Source of the DNA: Dipteronia dyeriana
Lineage: Eukaryota; Streptophyta; Magnoliopsida; Sapindales; Sapindaceae
Length of the DNA stretch: 64,000 nucleotides
Reading direction: 5' to 3'
NCBI GenBank assembly: GCA_032871835.1
Contig: CM065296.1
Span: 2,862,001-2,926,000, forward strand
The position numbers and the translations under genes were made by a program. The first letter of the stretch is position 1, and each line of letters begins with the position of its first letter. The notes beneath the pieces were generated by a model. The model did not search any database and was not told the origin of the DNA. It saw only the letters and a list, made by a program, of their open reading frames with translations. Shown in pieces: positions 1 to 10,866 of this stretch.

Positions 1-430
1 ATATGTCTAAACTATTCATTGTACAGATCTGAGTCCAGTCGCTATCTACAGCGCCTAACTTGAGTTCATAAGGCTTGTCATTTCTTACTTAGGCACCAAT
101 TATGTACTCATATATGGCTTAATCAGGTTTCATGATAGTGGGGTTGTGTCATGATCGGTTCAAAAAAAATGCAAGAACCTCAGCTTGATATAGTCAAGGC
201 GACATATTCATATATATAAGCTCCATGAGAATAAATCCTCTAATTTATTCTCTTTTATATATGTGTCTCATCTCAGCATACTATCTTAGTATCCGAGACA
301 ACCGCACATGTAAGAATGTCGATCTCAACCTATTGACATATTTAAACAACATTTGTGTGAAATATATATGCTAGCAAGGGAAAAAGGATTTATTCATATA
401 AAGTAGTGAAATTCAAACCAATAATCATGA
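1..430 (-). other. 3' noncoding tail of copia-1
   Basis: This stretch lies between the end of the RNase H reading (stop at 431-433, minus strand) and the missing 3' LTR. It has no sustained open frame. Copia elements commonly carry a few hundred noncoding bases here before the polypurine tract. I see no polypurine tract or LTR start inside the window. Confidence 0.5.
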
Positions 431-1980
431 TTACAATCTATGTAACCCTAAAGACTTAGCATGTGACGAGTAAACATCTCTAGTCACTACTTTGGTAAAT
501 GGATCGGCTACCATTTCATGTGTAGATATGTATTGAATAATCACTTCTTTTTTTTCCTATGTCATCTCTGACAAAAATATATTGTCTCTATATGTTTGGA
601 TTTACTGTGATATTTTGAATCATTTGTATAAGCAATGACTGCTTTATTATCACAGTAAATAGTTAATGGTCTTGAAGCACCGATAACAATCTCTAGATCC
701 TCAATGAATCTTTTGAGCCAAACACCTTCCTGTATTGCTGCTGAACACGCCACGAATTCCGCTTCCATTGTAGACAATGGAATACATGTCTGTTTCTTGT
801 TACACCATGAGATTTAGCCTCGACTGAGCAAAAATGCATACCCTGATGTTGATTTTCACTCATCTAGATCACCTCCCCAGTCGGCATCTGTATATCCGAC
901 TAAGCGTAAAACTCCTCTTTGGTAGCATAGAGAATAGTCTGTAGTTCCATTGAGGTATGCTAAGATCCTATTGACTGCATGCCAATGTTTCTGCCCAGGG
1001 TTGGATTGAAATCTACTCACAAACCCAACTGCAAAACATATATCAGGCTTTGTACACATCATTGCATACATAAGACTTCCACTGGCATTGGAGTAAGGAA
1101 CTCTACTCATTTTATCTCGTTCTTCCGGAGTCTTAGGGCATATTTCGAGACTAAGATTTTGTTCTTTTGAGATAGGAGTATCTATAGGCTTACAATTAGC
1201 CATATTAAATTGTTCTAGAATCTTTCTAATGTAAGGCTCTTGTGATAGAGCTAGAAGTTTCTTTGAACAATCTCTTGTAATCTTTACTCCTAAAATATAG
1301 GCAGCTTCGCCCATCTCTTTTATCTCAAAATTTAAAGATAACCATTCTTTAATGGCCATGACAAAACACTTATCATTTCCAGCTAACAGTATGTCGTCCA
1401 CATATAATGACAATATCATAAAATTACCTTCAAACATTTTCATATAGACACAATGGTCTTCTTCAGTCATTGTAAATCCATATGACATTACTGCCTGTTG
1501 GAATTGAATATACCACTGTCTGGAGGATTGTTTCAAACCATATATCGATCATTTGAGCTTGCAAACTTTACGCTTGTGACCTTTTGAAATGAAATTTTCA
1601 GGTTGTAACATGTAAATTTCGTTCCCCAATTCTCCATTGAGAAATGATGTCTTTACATCCATTTGATGTAATTCTAGGTCCATATGTGCGACGACTGCCA
1701 GAATAAGGCGTATCAAAGCAAACCTTACTACAGGAGAAAATGTTTCTTCATAGTCTATACCCTCTTGTTCAGTATATCCTTTTGTGACTAGATGCGCCTT
1801 GTATCTCTCAATTGTAAAATCAGTCTTTCGTTTGATGCGAAGAACCCATTTATTTCCAATGGCTTGACGATCAGACGGTAAATCAACCAAGTCCCAGATA
1901 TGGTTATTTTTCATCGACTTCATCTCTTTTTTCGTGGTTTCATCCAAAATTTCTTAGCAGGTGAGGTGAGAGCTTCATTT
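431..1980 (-). pseudogene. copia-1 reverse transcriptase and RNase H (broken)
   Basis: This is the RT-RNase H part of a Ty1/copia polyprotein, which copies element RNA into DNA inside the particle. The RT_2-type N-terminal part (about 1549-1947) has the motif DVKTSFLNGEL. The palm (about 1400-1430) has the catalytic motif YVDDILL. Towards the C terminus it reads PGQKHWHAVNRILAYL, then the RNase H motif STMEAEFVA (near 760) and HEMVADPFTK before the stop at 431-433. Open pieces lie at 1549-1947, 856-1536 and 562-777 in changing frames, so at least two frameshifts or stops separate them. The YVDD motif is still present, but the protein cannot be made as one piece. Confidence 0.85.
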
Positions 1981-3380
1981 GCATTTTTAGGTTCAACACT
2001 GTCATGTGAAGCAACCATAAATGTTTCCCCCTTAATCTCAAAACGACGACGTGGGATAGCTCTTCGATTACTCTTTCGAGTTTGTAAATCTATAGAAGCT
2101 GGTTCAACAACGTATTACTCTCACTAGGGACAGAAGTCCCAGGTAAATTTGTATCTACCTCAATTGGAGTGTTTACATTTATATCTTCATTAAGATCATC
2201 CAATTCAAAAAATCGAATATCTTTATCAATTTCACCTCTGTTTGGAAATTCATTTTCCAAGAAATTGACATCTCGTGATTCCAATTCAGTCACACTGCCA
2301 TCAGAATTCTCACCTATCAGTGTATATCAATTGGAGTGCTCAGAGTATCTAATAAAGATACATTTTTTTCCTCTCGCACCCAGCTTTCCATATTGACTGG
2401 ATAGATTATGAGCATATCCCGTACACCCCAAGGTCTTAGGTTTGTTAAAACAGGTTTTCTATCTGTCTATAACTCATATGGGGTGTAGGTGACTGATTTT
2501 GAAGGCAAACGATTAAGTATATAGGTTGCAGTCAAGAAAGCATATCCCCAGTATGATACCGGTAGACTTGCTTGTGCCATCATAGACCTAACCATTTCCA
2601 ATAATGTTCTATTCATTCTTTCCACTACACCATTTTGTTACGGAGTGTAAGGAATAGTCAATTGCCTTTCTATACCTTTCTTATTACATAATTCCTTGAA
2701 TTGATTGGAAAGATACTCACGTCCTCGGTCAGTTCTCAAAACTTTTATTTTCTTGTCTAATTGATTTTCAACTAAATTTATAAATATTTTGAACCAATCT
2801 AATGCTTCAGATTTATAAGAAATCAAATAGACATGACTGAAACGTGTGAAAACATCTATGAATGTAATGAAATAAGAAGCTCATTGCCTCGCTTTTACAT
2901 TCATTGGACCACATATGTTTGAATGAATCAATTACAATGGAATTTCAGCTCGAGTTCCTTTACCAAATGGTTTTCATGTAGTTTTTCCTGCTAGACAATT
3001 CTCACAAATAGACATCTCTATTCTAGTGAGTGAGCCCAATAGACCTTCTTTGGCCAATCTGCTCATTCTATCTTGCCTAACATGGCCTAATCTAGCATGC
3101 AAAGTATAAACATCAATATTATTAGAAGCAGGTATCAAGGAAAACTACTATCATTATTAATACTGTTAAAACCAGTATCCAAAACCATAAAACCGTTTAA
3201 TAAATAACCAGTACCAATTTGAATAGAATTTGAATAAATGTTCAAATTATTTCCATGGAAATTTAAAGCATAATCTAGGCTATGAAGAGTAGTAATAGAG
3301 ACTAAGTTTCATCGGATCTCCGGTGCATATAACACACCATAGAGATAGAGGGTTTTGCCATTACGAAACTCTAGTTTGCA
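1981..3380 (-). pseudogene. copia-1 GAG-pre-integrase and integrase (broken)
   Basis: In copia elements this region binds zinc and joins the cDNA to the host chromosome. On the minus strand, HARLGHVRQDRMSRLAKEG and CENCLAGK near 3.0-3.1 kb give the H/C zinc-binding pre-integrase segment. The core follows. The first catalytic Asp position reads LIHSNICGP (N instead of the usual D), the second is kept in VLRTDRGREY, and the third is kept in QNGVVERMN. A stop sits directly before QNGVVERMN (near 2640) and several more follow. The stretch 1950-2290 is the variable linker between IN and RT. Because of the Asp change and the stops I infer an inactive integrase. Confidence 0.8.
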
Positions 3381-3715
3381 CATGCCTATACCCTTGACTT
3401 CCACTCTTGATATTCCACAAATGTTCCCCGTTCTCTAGCTACATGGTATGTTGCTCCTGGGTCTATAGTCCACAGAGGACGAGATTCAGTTAGTAAAACA
3501 GTGCTAGAAACATAAGCATATCCACTTCGTTCCCTGTGGGATCCGATGATATTCCACGTATATCCACTTCGTTCCCTGTGGGATACGATGATATTCCACA
3601 AATGTTCCCCGTTCTCTAGCTACATGGTATGTTGCTCCTGGGTCTATAGTCCACAGAGGACGAGATTCAGTTAGTAAAACAGTGCTAGAAACATAAGCAT
3701 ATTTATTTATGGAAT
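3381..3715 (-). pseudogene. copia-1 protease segment with internal duplication
   Basis: The aspartic protease of copia elements cuts Gag-Pol. The active-site stretch reads WTIDPGATYHVA, against the family's usual D-S-G-A-[TS], so a Pro has replaced the Ser. The coding DNA is duplicated: 3411-3521 recurs at 3592-3702 nearly unchanged (offset 181 bases), with a further repeat of about 40 bases at 3519-3557 and 3561-3599. The active-site stretch is therefore present twice in DNA, with an open reading through 3386-3601. The rearrangement almost certainly happened after, or at the cost of, activity. Confidence 0.75.
3411..3702. repeat. Direct duplication inside copia-1 protease region
   Basis: About 111 bases at 3411-3521 are repeated at 3592-3702. 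The intervening part contains two copies of an approximately 40-base unit (3519-3557, 3561-3599). The copies are almost identical, so the duplication is recent compared with the decay of the element. Confidence 0.85.
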
Positions 3716-4258
3716 TGGGTTTTACCTTTTTCGGCTCAGTGCATTCACTAGTGAAGTGACCCAGTTTGCCACAGTTGTAGCAAGTTGCCTTATCCTTACT
3801 CTTATCCTTCTTAACTCCGGCACGCTTACCTCTCTTCTGTTTTTCGATCCCAGCTTTCTTATTGTTGACACCAGGAACTTTTCCCTTTTGGAAAGGTTTT
3901 TTTTCTCCATTGCGCTTTGGGCCCGAAGCCTTACGCTAGTCTGGTGTCGCCATATAAAGCTATCCAGAAGCCTTAGCAGCCTCTAGGCACTCAGCTTCTA
4001 GTTCCAGATGGCATGAGATATCATCAAAAGTTTTGATGCTATCATTATGCGTCATATTGATCTACATGTGCTCCCAACTATCAGGGAGAGATCGGATAAC
4101 AGCTTGAACTTGTTGCTCGTCAGTCAGGACATGCTTGGTGTTTTCAATTCGAGCATCATGTTTGACATCTCTCTTAGGTGTTGCCTCATCGTATGATTTT
4201 GGCGCTTCCTATATGTGTCGAACTTGATTGTTAGCCTCCTAAGCTTATGCAAGAACTC
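3716..4258 (-). pseudogene. copia-1 gag fragment with CCHC zinc knuckle
   Basis: This is a Gag nucleocapsid and UBN2-like capsid fragment that would package element RNA. The minus-strand frame gives LRRLTIKFDTYRKRQN, then VQAVIRSLPDSWEHM, then the zinc knuckle CYNCGKLGHFTSEC (3741-3782), which fits C-x2-C-x4-H-x4-C exactly. Stops interrupt it near 4065 and 3945. The N-terminal half of Gag is missing beyond 4258, where the next element begins. The knuckle itself is intact. Confidence 0.8.
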
Positions 4259-6244
4259 TGTTCACCGGTCACGCAACAGAAATGAGTTTTAAAAATTTTA
4301 TACATATCGTAATCTGTATTTGGGACCAGTGACTTTTGATCTTAATTATTTTCGGAACAAATACATATAAAAATTATTACAATATTAAAATATATATGTA
4401 AATACAGGAAATAGTAATCAATAATAAAAAATAAAATAAAATAGAACCATACCAACGTTTGGAGGCTCCTTCACTTTTTGATTTGCTCCTGGTTTGTACC
4501 ACTGATCTTCTTCGCTATATCCCGGGATTGGTAACTGCGTGTGGGCGCGTCACGAACTCAAGAACTAGAATGGAAGATGTAAAAGAGAGAAGAAAAAGAA
4601 ACTCTTTCTTTTGATATAAATATACAACACTTGCACACTTTTGTCTCTTTTGGTGTATTGATCTCACACACACATTAAATTGCATCTTATGCAAACATAT
4701 AAATTGATGTGTGTATTATGATCTCACGCACACTATGAACCTTTTTTTAAAAAACAATTCTCACGCACCTTACGCAATTAGGTAAGGCAATCAGGTAAGG
4801 TTCATTTTTTGTCAATATATAAGTATATATATAAGCTGTGCGTTTTCACGCACAACACCTATTTTTTTTTAATAATATATATCATATATATAATATTTAA
4901 ATATTTGATCAAATATATATTTGATTTTTAAAAACTTTCAAATAAAAAATATCTCATATCTTATATTTGATTTTATTTGAATTCAAACTATTTAAATTCA
5001 AAAATTAAATATTTAATTTAATAAAATAAAATTATCATATTATCTTATTTTATTCAAAATAAATATCAACATACACCCTCCATTTAGTGAATAATCTTAT
5101 TATTAAATTTGTTTAATCACCATTATTCATTAATTAAATATTCTCATTATTTAATTAATTCCCGAATAAATACGTGTCACTTTCGTAACACAATTAATTG
5201 GACAATCCAATTAATTAACCGTGACCCTTGTTTCCTAAATCGATTGGGTTAGCAAGGAGACCTAATGGACCTACAATATTTTTAGCTCCAATAATTATCA
5301 GAATCATTAATTAAACTCTTTAATTAATATTCTTTGATTATTAACTTCGGTGTTATTCCACTAAAACCCGAAGCTGCACTCTCTCAACTGCAGACGCTTT
5401 TACACAGACCGATACAACTCGGTGTCGATCGATATAACTATTACATATGGTGTGATCCTCCACAGTAGTTCATAATTAGAGTTGGGTCATAATTTCCGTT
5501 ATACCCCTCTAATTACATATATCCTTTAAGTACCATTGATTCTCTAATGGACAATAAATCCTATTTCCTTACGGAATTAGGAGAGCGCTCATATTGTCCA
5601 AACCCCGAATCAACCCTTAAGGGAACTACCATCTACTTCTCACAAGAAGGAGTGGACTCCACTATCGTGTACAAACCTTCTCCACCACAAGCCAAATTGC
5701 AATCCCAACATATGGAGTATATTGATCACGAAATGCATCTTACCTCACCCATGATATATCAAAGACCACGATCTAACTTGAAGGAGTCGATAAGACACTC
5801 AAGATTAAGATCACCCACATATAATCATCATTAGTTGATATATATGAATCCCATCGGTAAACGGATCTTGGTGTGAGATTCATATAGATCATGGCACAGT
5901 TCTATATGATCACATCATACAAGGTGCCTCCATTCCCATATCTCATATGAATGATTCAGGATAGAATCACTGTACATTATAGAATGGACCACAACTATAT
6001 ATTAACCACAAATAAAGTACCAAACTTTATTTGCTATCTATGGACTCTTTAGATTGCACGTCTCTTACTGTATCCATCTGTATATGACACTCATATACAC
6101 ATTTTGAGATTACATCCGGTAATTCAGGATGTTAATATGTGCACAAGTTTATAAAATAAATAACATAACAAGAATTAATTGAACCTTTTTTTTTACTTCA
6201 TAAATCTATTTACAAATTACATCCTTAGGGCATAAACCCTAACA
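4259..6244 (-). repeat. 3' LTR of copia-2
   Basis: The high-coordinate edge is firm: the minus-strand TGTTAGGGTTTATGCCC starts at 6244, directly after the polypurine tract. The low edge at 4259 (minus ...ACA) is inferred from the point where copia-1 gag breaks off and gives a length of about 2.0 kb. Only about 5290-6244 can be confirmed against the 5' copy, because that copy is truncated. An open stretch at 5547-5834 is LTR sequence without coding features. Confidence 0.65.
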
Positions 6245-6258
6245 ATCTCCCACTTGCA
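6245..6258 (-). other. Polypurine tract of copia-2
   Basis: On the minus strand GCAAGTGGGAGAT lies between the polyprotein stop (6259-6261) and the LTR start. This is the usual plus-strand priming site of plant copia elements. Confidence 0.75.
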
Positions 6259-7850
6259 CTAAAGCATGTAAGGCATGTCTCGTAACCCTAGACCATCTAG
6301 GTGACCCGATAACACTTTAGTCGGTAAGGTCTTTGTAAATGGATCAACATGATTGTCTTGTGAGGCTATCTTGGTGACGATCACATCTCCTCTCTACACT
6401 ATCTCTCTTATGAGATGATACTTTCTCTCTATATATTTCCCTCTCTTGTGGCTTCTTGGTTATTTCGAATTAGCCACAGCACCACTGTTATCACAATAAA
6501 GTGTGATGGACTTATCCAGATCTGAAAAAAACTTCCAGATCACTCAAGAACTTACGGAGCCAAATAGCCTCTTTAGCAGCTTCACAAGCGGCTACCTATT
6601 CAACTTCCATGGTGGAGTCAGCAATGCAAGATTGTTTGATACTTCTCCACTCAATGGCTTCACCACCCAGGGTGAATACTGATCTAAACTTGGATTTTCT
6701 AGAATCCTTATCTGACTGAAAATCAGAATCCATGTATCCTATAGGGATCAAATCCTGTCCGGAATACACTAGCATATAATTTATCGTTCTCTGAAGATAC
6801 TTAAGAATAGTCTTGACATCAACCCAATGATCCAATCCTGGGTTGGACTGGTATCTGCTGACTACTCCCACTGCGTAGCAGATGTCCAGTCTCGTGCATA
6901 AAATAGCATACATGAGACTACCTACTACTGATGCATATGGTACACGTCTCATATCCCCAACTTCTTGAGGTGTCTTAGGACACTGTTCCTTAGACAAGTG
7001 AACTCCATGTCTGGAAGGTAAATTACCTTTCTTGGAGTTCTGCATCGAAAATCACACAAATATCTTATCGATATATGATGACTGAGACAGTACTATGAGT
7101 TTGTTCTTAAGATCCCTTATAAGTTGGATCCCTAGAACATAACTTGCCTCTCCCAAATCTTTCATTTGGAATTGGCCGGCCAGCCAACCAGCCCTTTACA
7201 TCAGACAACACTCCTACATCATTCCCAATGAGTAAGATATCATCTGCACATAAGACCAAGAAAACTATTTTCTTATCAATGATGCGCTTGTAGACACAAG
7301 GCTCATCGACGTTTTGCTCAAGTCATAGGTTTTGATCACATCATCAAACCTAATGTTCCAAGATTTAGATGCTTGCTTAAGTTTATAGATGGACCTTTGC
7401 AGCTTGCAAACCTTTTGCTTTGGATCTGGAGACACGAATCCCTCTAGTTGCATCATATAGATGCTCTCATCAAGATTTCCATTCAAGAATGCAGTCTTAA
7501 TGTCCATTTGCCAAATTTCATAATCGAAATAGGTAGCAATGGACAAGAGAATCCTAATAGACTTAAACACGGCTACTGGTGAGAAGGTCTCTTCATAATC
7601 GACCCCCCTCTTTCTGGGTATAACCCTTGGCCACTAGCCTTGCCTTGAAGGTCTCTACCTTCCCGTCTACTTCTCTCTTTCTCTTATAGATCCACTTACA
7701 CCCTATGGGTTTTACCCTATCCGGTAAGTCAATGGCCCCGCCACTCCACAACTCTATGAGAGTCTTAGGAACAGATTTGGATGGCACTACATTCAAAATG
7801 TATGCTGCTTTTGTAATGCATATCCCCAAAAGGAATTTGGTAATGATGAG
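6259..7850 (-). pseudogene. copia-2 reverse transcriptase and RNase H (broken)
   Basis: C-terminal part of the copia-2 polyprotein. Recognisable pieces are WSGGAIDLPDRVKPIGCKWI (start of RT), MDIKTAFLNGNLDESIYM (near 7.45 kb), a degenerate palm near 7.2 kb, PQEVGDMRRVPYASVVGSLMY (near 6.95 kb), RNase H motif ADSTMEVE (6596) and the C-terminal GHLDGLGLRDMPYML with a stop 15 bases before the LTR. The pieces lie in different frames (7593-7829, 7265-7570, 6596-7045) with stops between them, so no full enzyme is encoded. The palm YVDD-type motif is not readable in one frame, which suggests it was lost. Confidence 0.8.
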
Positions 7851-8677
7851 AAACTAATCATAGATCTCATTATTTCCATCAGGGTTTTATTTGTCCTCTC
7901 CACTACACCATTTTGCTGAGGTGTTTCGGGAGCTGTGAGTTGGGAAACTATCCCATGCTCGACCATGGAGTCTTCAAACTCTTGGTCAAGGTACTCACCT
8001 TTACGATCCGATCGTAGTGGCTTGACAGTCCTACCTAATTGATTCTCAACTTTAGCTCAGAATTCTTTGAACTTTTCAAATGTTTCCGACTTTCGTTGCA
8101 TCAGGTAGACGTATCCGTATCTTGAGTAGTCATCTATAAAGATGGCATAATACTCATAACCACCCCTAGCTTTAACATTCATCGGTCCGCAGACATCTGT
8201 ATGTATAAGCTCTAGTGGTTCTTTAGCTCTAAGCTCTTTTCCAGTATAAGGTCTCTTAGTCATCTTACTGTCCGATAAGATTCGCAGACAGGTAAGGTGA
8301 CAACCTTTAACTCACTTAAAGGTCCACTTTTTACTAGTCTGTCTATCCGATCAAGTTTGATATAACCAAGCCTCAGATGCCAGAGATACCTGTCATTATC
8401 TGGAGAAATCTTATGTCGTTTAGTTTTTATTTTTTCAACCTTAAACATTTCGGTGTTGAGCAGTGTAGTATGTATTAACAGTCTCAACACATACAAATTG
8501 TTTTCATTAATTCCTGAACAAATATTCAGACCATTCTTTCCAATAATAACAGATTTATTATTAAAAGAAACAGAATATTTTTGTTCTAATAACTTAGAAA
8601 CGGAAATCAAATTCCGTGTAAATCCAAGAATATAAAATACATTGTCCAACAATATATAATTATTACAAAAACGTAAT
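7850..8677 (-). pseudogene. copia-2 GAG-pre-integrase and integrase (broken)
   Basis: The minus strand reads YLWHLRLGYIKLDRIDRLVKSG and LPVCESYRTVR (pre-integrase zinc segment, one Cys lost), then ELIHTDVCGPMNVKARGGYE with the first catalytic Asp and FIDDYSRYGYVYLMQRKSE (8057-8263). Further along, translated pieces match the second Asp region (SDRKGEYLDQEFE) near 8.0 kb and the QQNGVVERTNK-like Glu region near 7.9 kb. Frame changes occur at 8260 and after 8057. It would encode cDNA integration but is not intact. Confidence 0.75.
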
Positions 8678-9539
8678 CTAATTACGCCCATTGCTCGACA
8701 CGACATCCCCTGACCCCACACGCATTGAGAAGGCTCCCTCATCTAGCTGTGTACAAGAATCAATCCATTGCAAAGAAGAACAAACATGATTAGTGGCCCC
8801 CGAATCAACTATCCAGGGTGAAGAATCATCTTCCACTAAACATGACTCAAGAACAAGTAAATTAAATTTACCTTTCTTGGACTTCTTCTTGTTTTGGGCT
8901 TTCTTGGGTTTGGGCTTACCCTTCACCTTCCCAGCAGACCTCTTCCTTTTCTTATTATTAGAGGAAGATGGTTCGGTAACATTTGCCTCATCGGTCTTAC
9001 CCTTGCAGTCCTTAGTTAAGGACTCAAAGGTAGTGAGCTCATTGAGTAACTGTGTGAGACTGAATCTTAACTTGTTCATCTCGTAGTTATTCTTAAACTA
9101 ATCGAAACTCTTCGGAAGAGTCTCTAGTATGATGCTCACTTGATTGGGTTCGTCAATGGCCCCGCCATTGACTTCTGCCGTGTTGAAGTATGACATAATG
9201 CTCAGGACATGTTCCCGAACTGATGTACATTCCTTCATGTGAGCGAGCATAGCGGAACGAACAACTTCGTGTCACTTTTGGTCGGAAGGCTGCCCCAACA
9301 TAGCTTGCAATGACTCCATGATTTTGAATGCCGAAGTCATTGCTTCGTGCTTTGTGACAAGCACGTCTGTCATTGAAGCCAACCGATATGTTCGGGCCTT
9401 CTCATCAGATGAGACCCATAGCTTGTATGCCTCACGAACAGTTCGTGTGGCATTGGCAATAGGTGCTGGAGGACATTCCTCCGTAAGCACAAACTTAAGG
9501 TCTTTGGTGACCAAAATTGCATTAATATTAAGTTTCAAC
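8678..9539 (-). pseudogene. copia-2 gag (C-terminal part) and protease
   Basis: Open pieces at 9272-9538 and 8678-9079. The upstream piece is the UBN2-type capsid region (KLNINAILVTKDLKFVL at its start, ending ESLQAMLGQPSDQK). The downstream piece has a lysine-rich nucleocapsid tail and the protease active site SPWIVDSGATNHVC (D-S-G-A-T kept). A frameshift or stop at about 9080-9270 separates them. The N terminus of Gag is 13 kb away at 22544-22800, beyond the Harbinger-type insertion. Confidence 0.8.
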
Positions 9540-9769
9540 TTAGGGTGCGTTTGGTACGCGGGACAGGACTGGACAACATGGGACCGTTTGTTCTTATCTC
9601 ACGTTTGACGCGTCCTTAGCATGGGACAGGACGGGAAAAGGTGGGACAAAAATCACAAAAACTTGTCTCATCCAAGATCTTAGGACAACTTGTCCCATGG
9701 CATGGGACAAGTGTCAAAAAGACCAATTTCCCTTTGAATTTTTAAACAATTACAATCATGTCCAATAAA

Positions 9770-9920
9770 TTATATATTATATTATATATTATAATTAAAT
9801 ATATAATATAATATATATATATATATATATATATTGTTTTAATATATGTATATAATATAGTATATATAATATAGTATATATAAATATAAATATATATATA
9901 TAATTTATTTATTTATTTAT
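9770..9920. repeat. TA-rich low-complexity tract
   Basis: Mostly TA and TATT runs. It is the left half of the AT-rich centre of the Harbinger-type element and the landing site of E1. Confidence 0.85.
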
Positions 9921-9923
9921 ATT

Positions 9924-10820
9924 TGTCGTATGTGAATTTTACCAAGCATACACGTCATTGACATAAAGGAGAAAATAGTCAGGTGGACGCCTATTAAACT
10001 CAGGAAATATCCTACGAAGCATCATTAAAGAGAAGAAAACCCGAGTAAACCAGTAACATGGCAAGACCTACTCGGGATCAACTAAATTATTCCGAATCAA
10101 TTAAAAGTACTCGGGATTAACCAAAAAGCATCTTCTACTCAGGCTCAAACGGATCTACTCGGGACCAACCAGTGTTATTCTTACCCGGGATAAATGCGAC
10201 CCGAACAAGAAACTCGGTGCTTAATTCACACGGATTAAGTAATTAAATACGCGAAGATATCCATCAGGAAGAATCCCAAAGAGAACATAATACTGAGCTA
10301 AAAGAATCCTCAATCAGGAAACAACTTGATTTCCCTACAAAGACTACATTCTTATAAGGAAATAAGTCCAAATAAAATTGCACTACTAGAGTCTTATTCG
10401 ATTTCCATAAGAGACTCCGAAACAGGAAAGAAGACAAATCAACCTCAAGCAAGTAACCGAATCACAATTAAATACAAAGACCTTGTATTACTTGTACAAA
10501 GCAGATTAGGGTTCTATAAGCATATAAATAGACCCATAATCTCGTTCCAAAAGATATAGGCAATATAACATACACAACAAGTAACAGAAAAATACAGAGA
10601 GAAAAAGAGAGATCGAGAGCTTGTAAGCATCATATTTTCATAGTGGATTTTGGCTTGGTTAATCCTTCAACCACCCGTGGACGTTTCTCCGACCATCGGA
10701 GTTTTACCACATAAAACTTGTGTCTTCGTTACTCTCTCTGAATCTCTTTCTCTTTGAATTAATAGCCAAAATCCAATCCTTGTTGGCTTTTCTGACACAA
10801 TCCAGAAATCGACGTCAACA
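9924..10820 (+). repeat. 5' LTR of E1
   Basis: Starts TGTCGTATGTGAATTTTACC and ends GACGTCAACA. It is 897 bases, 16 longer than the 3' copy because the 3' copy lacks a short piece near its start. A TATA box lies at about 10523-10531 and the primer-binding-like site follows the end. Confidence 0.92.
10523..10531 (+). promoter_or_regulatory. LTR TATA box (E1)
   Basis: TATAAATAG within the 5' LTR, about 300 bases before its end. The same motif is kept in the 3' LTR and both E2 LTRs. Transcription would be expected to start about 30 bases downstream, defining the U3/R border. Confidence 0.6.
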
Positions 10821-10821
10821 A

Positions 10822-10840
10822 TTGGCGCTAGAAGAAGGGG
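10822..10840 (+). other. Primer-binding-like site of E1
   Basis: TTGGCGCTAGAAGAAGGGG begins two bases after the LTR. The position and the TGGCGC start fit a tRNA primer site of plant gypsy elements. E2 keeps the first part of it. I cannot name the tRNA with certainty. Confidence 0.65.
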
Positions 10841-10866
10841 CTGAACCTCTGAACTTGTTAAAAGTA

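Larger units (their letters stand above)
1..4258 (-). mobile_element. copia-1: Ty1/copia retrotransposon, 5' end missing, 3' LTR outside window
   Basis: Read on the minus strand, the order is gag zinc knuckle (about 3.74-3.78 kb), protease-like segment (3.4-3.7 kb), GAG-pre-integrase and integrase (2.1-3.1 kb), reverse transcriptase (0.85-1.95 kb), RNase H (0.43-0.85 kb) and a noncoding tail (1-430). This PR-IN-RT-RH order is the Ty1/copia order. The 3' LTR must lie before base 1. At 4258/4259 the gag reading stops abruptly and the sequence becomes what I read as the 3' LTR of copia-2. All coding parts contain stops and frameshifts, so this is a dead copy. Confidence 0.85.

Noticed and set aside
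5547..5834. 95-residue plus-strand ORF
   Set aside because: It lies wholly in the copia-2 3' LTR, the aligned stretch in the 5' LTR (23.8-24.1 kb) is not open, and no motif is present.
10264..10559. ORFs on both strands in the LTRs of E1 and E2 (also near 21.4, 44.5 and 51.0 kb)
   Set aside because: LTR sequence with promoter motifs. The recurrence comes from the LTR copies, and the frames vary in length and sequence without a motif.
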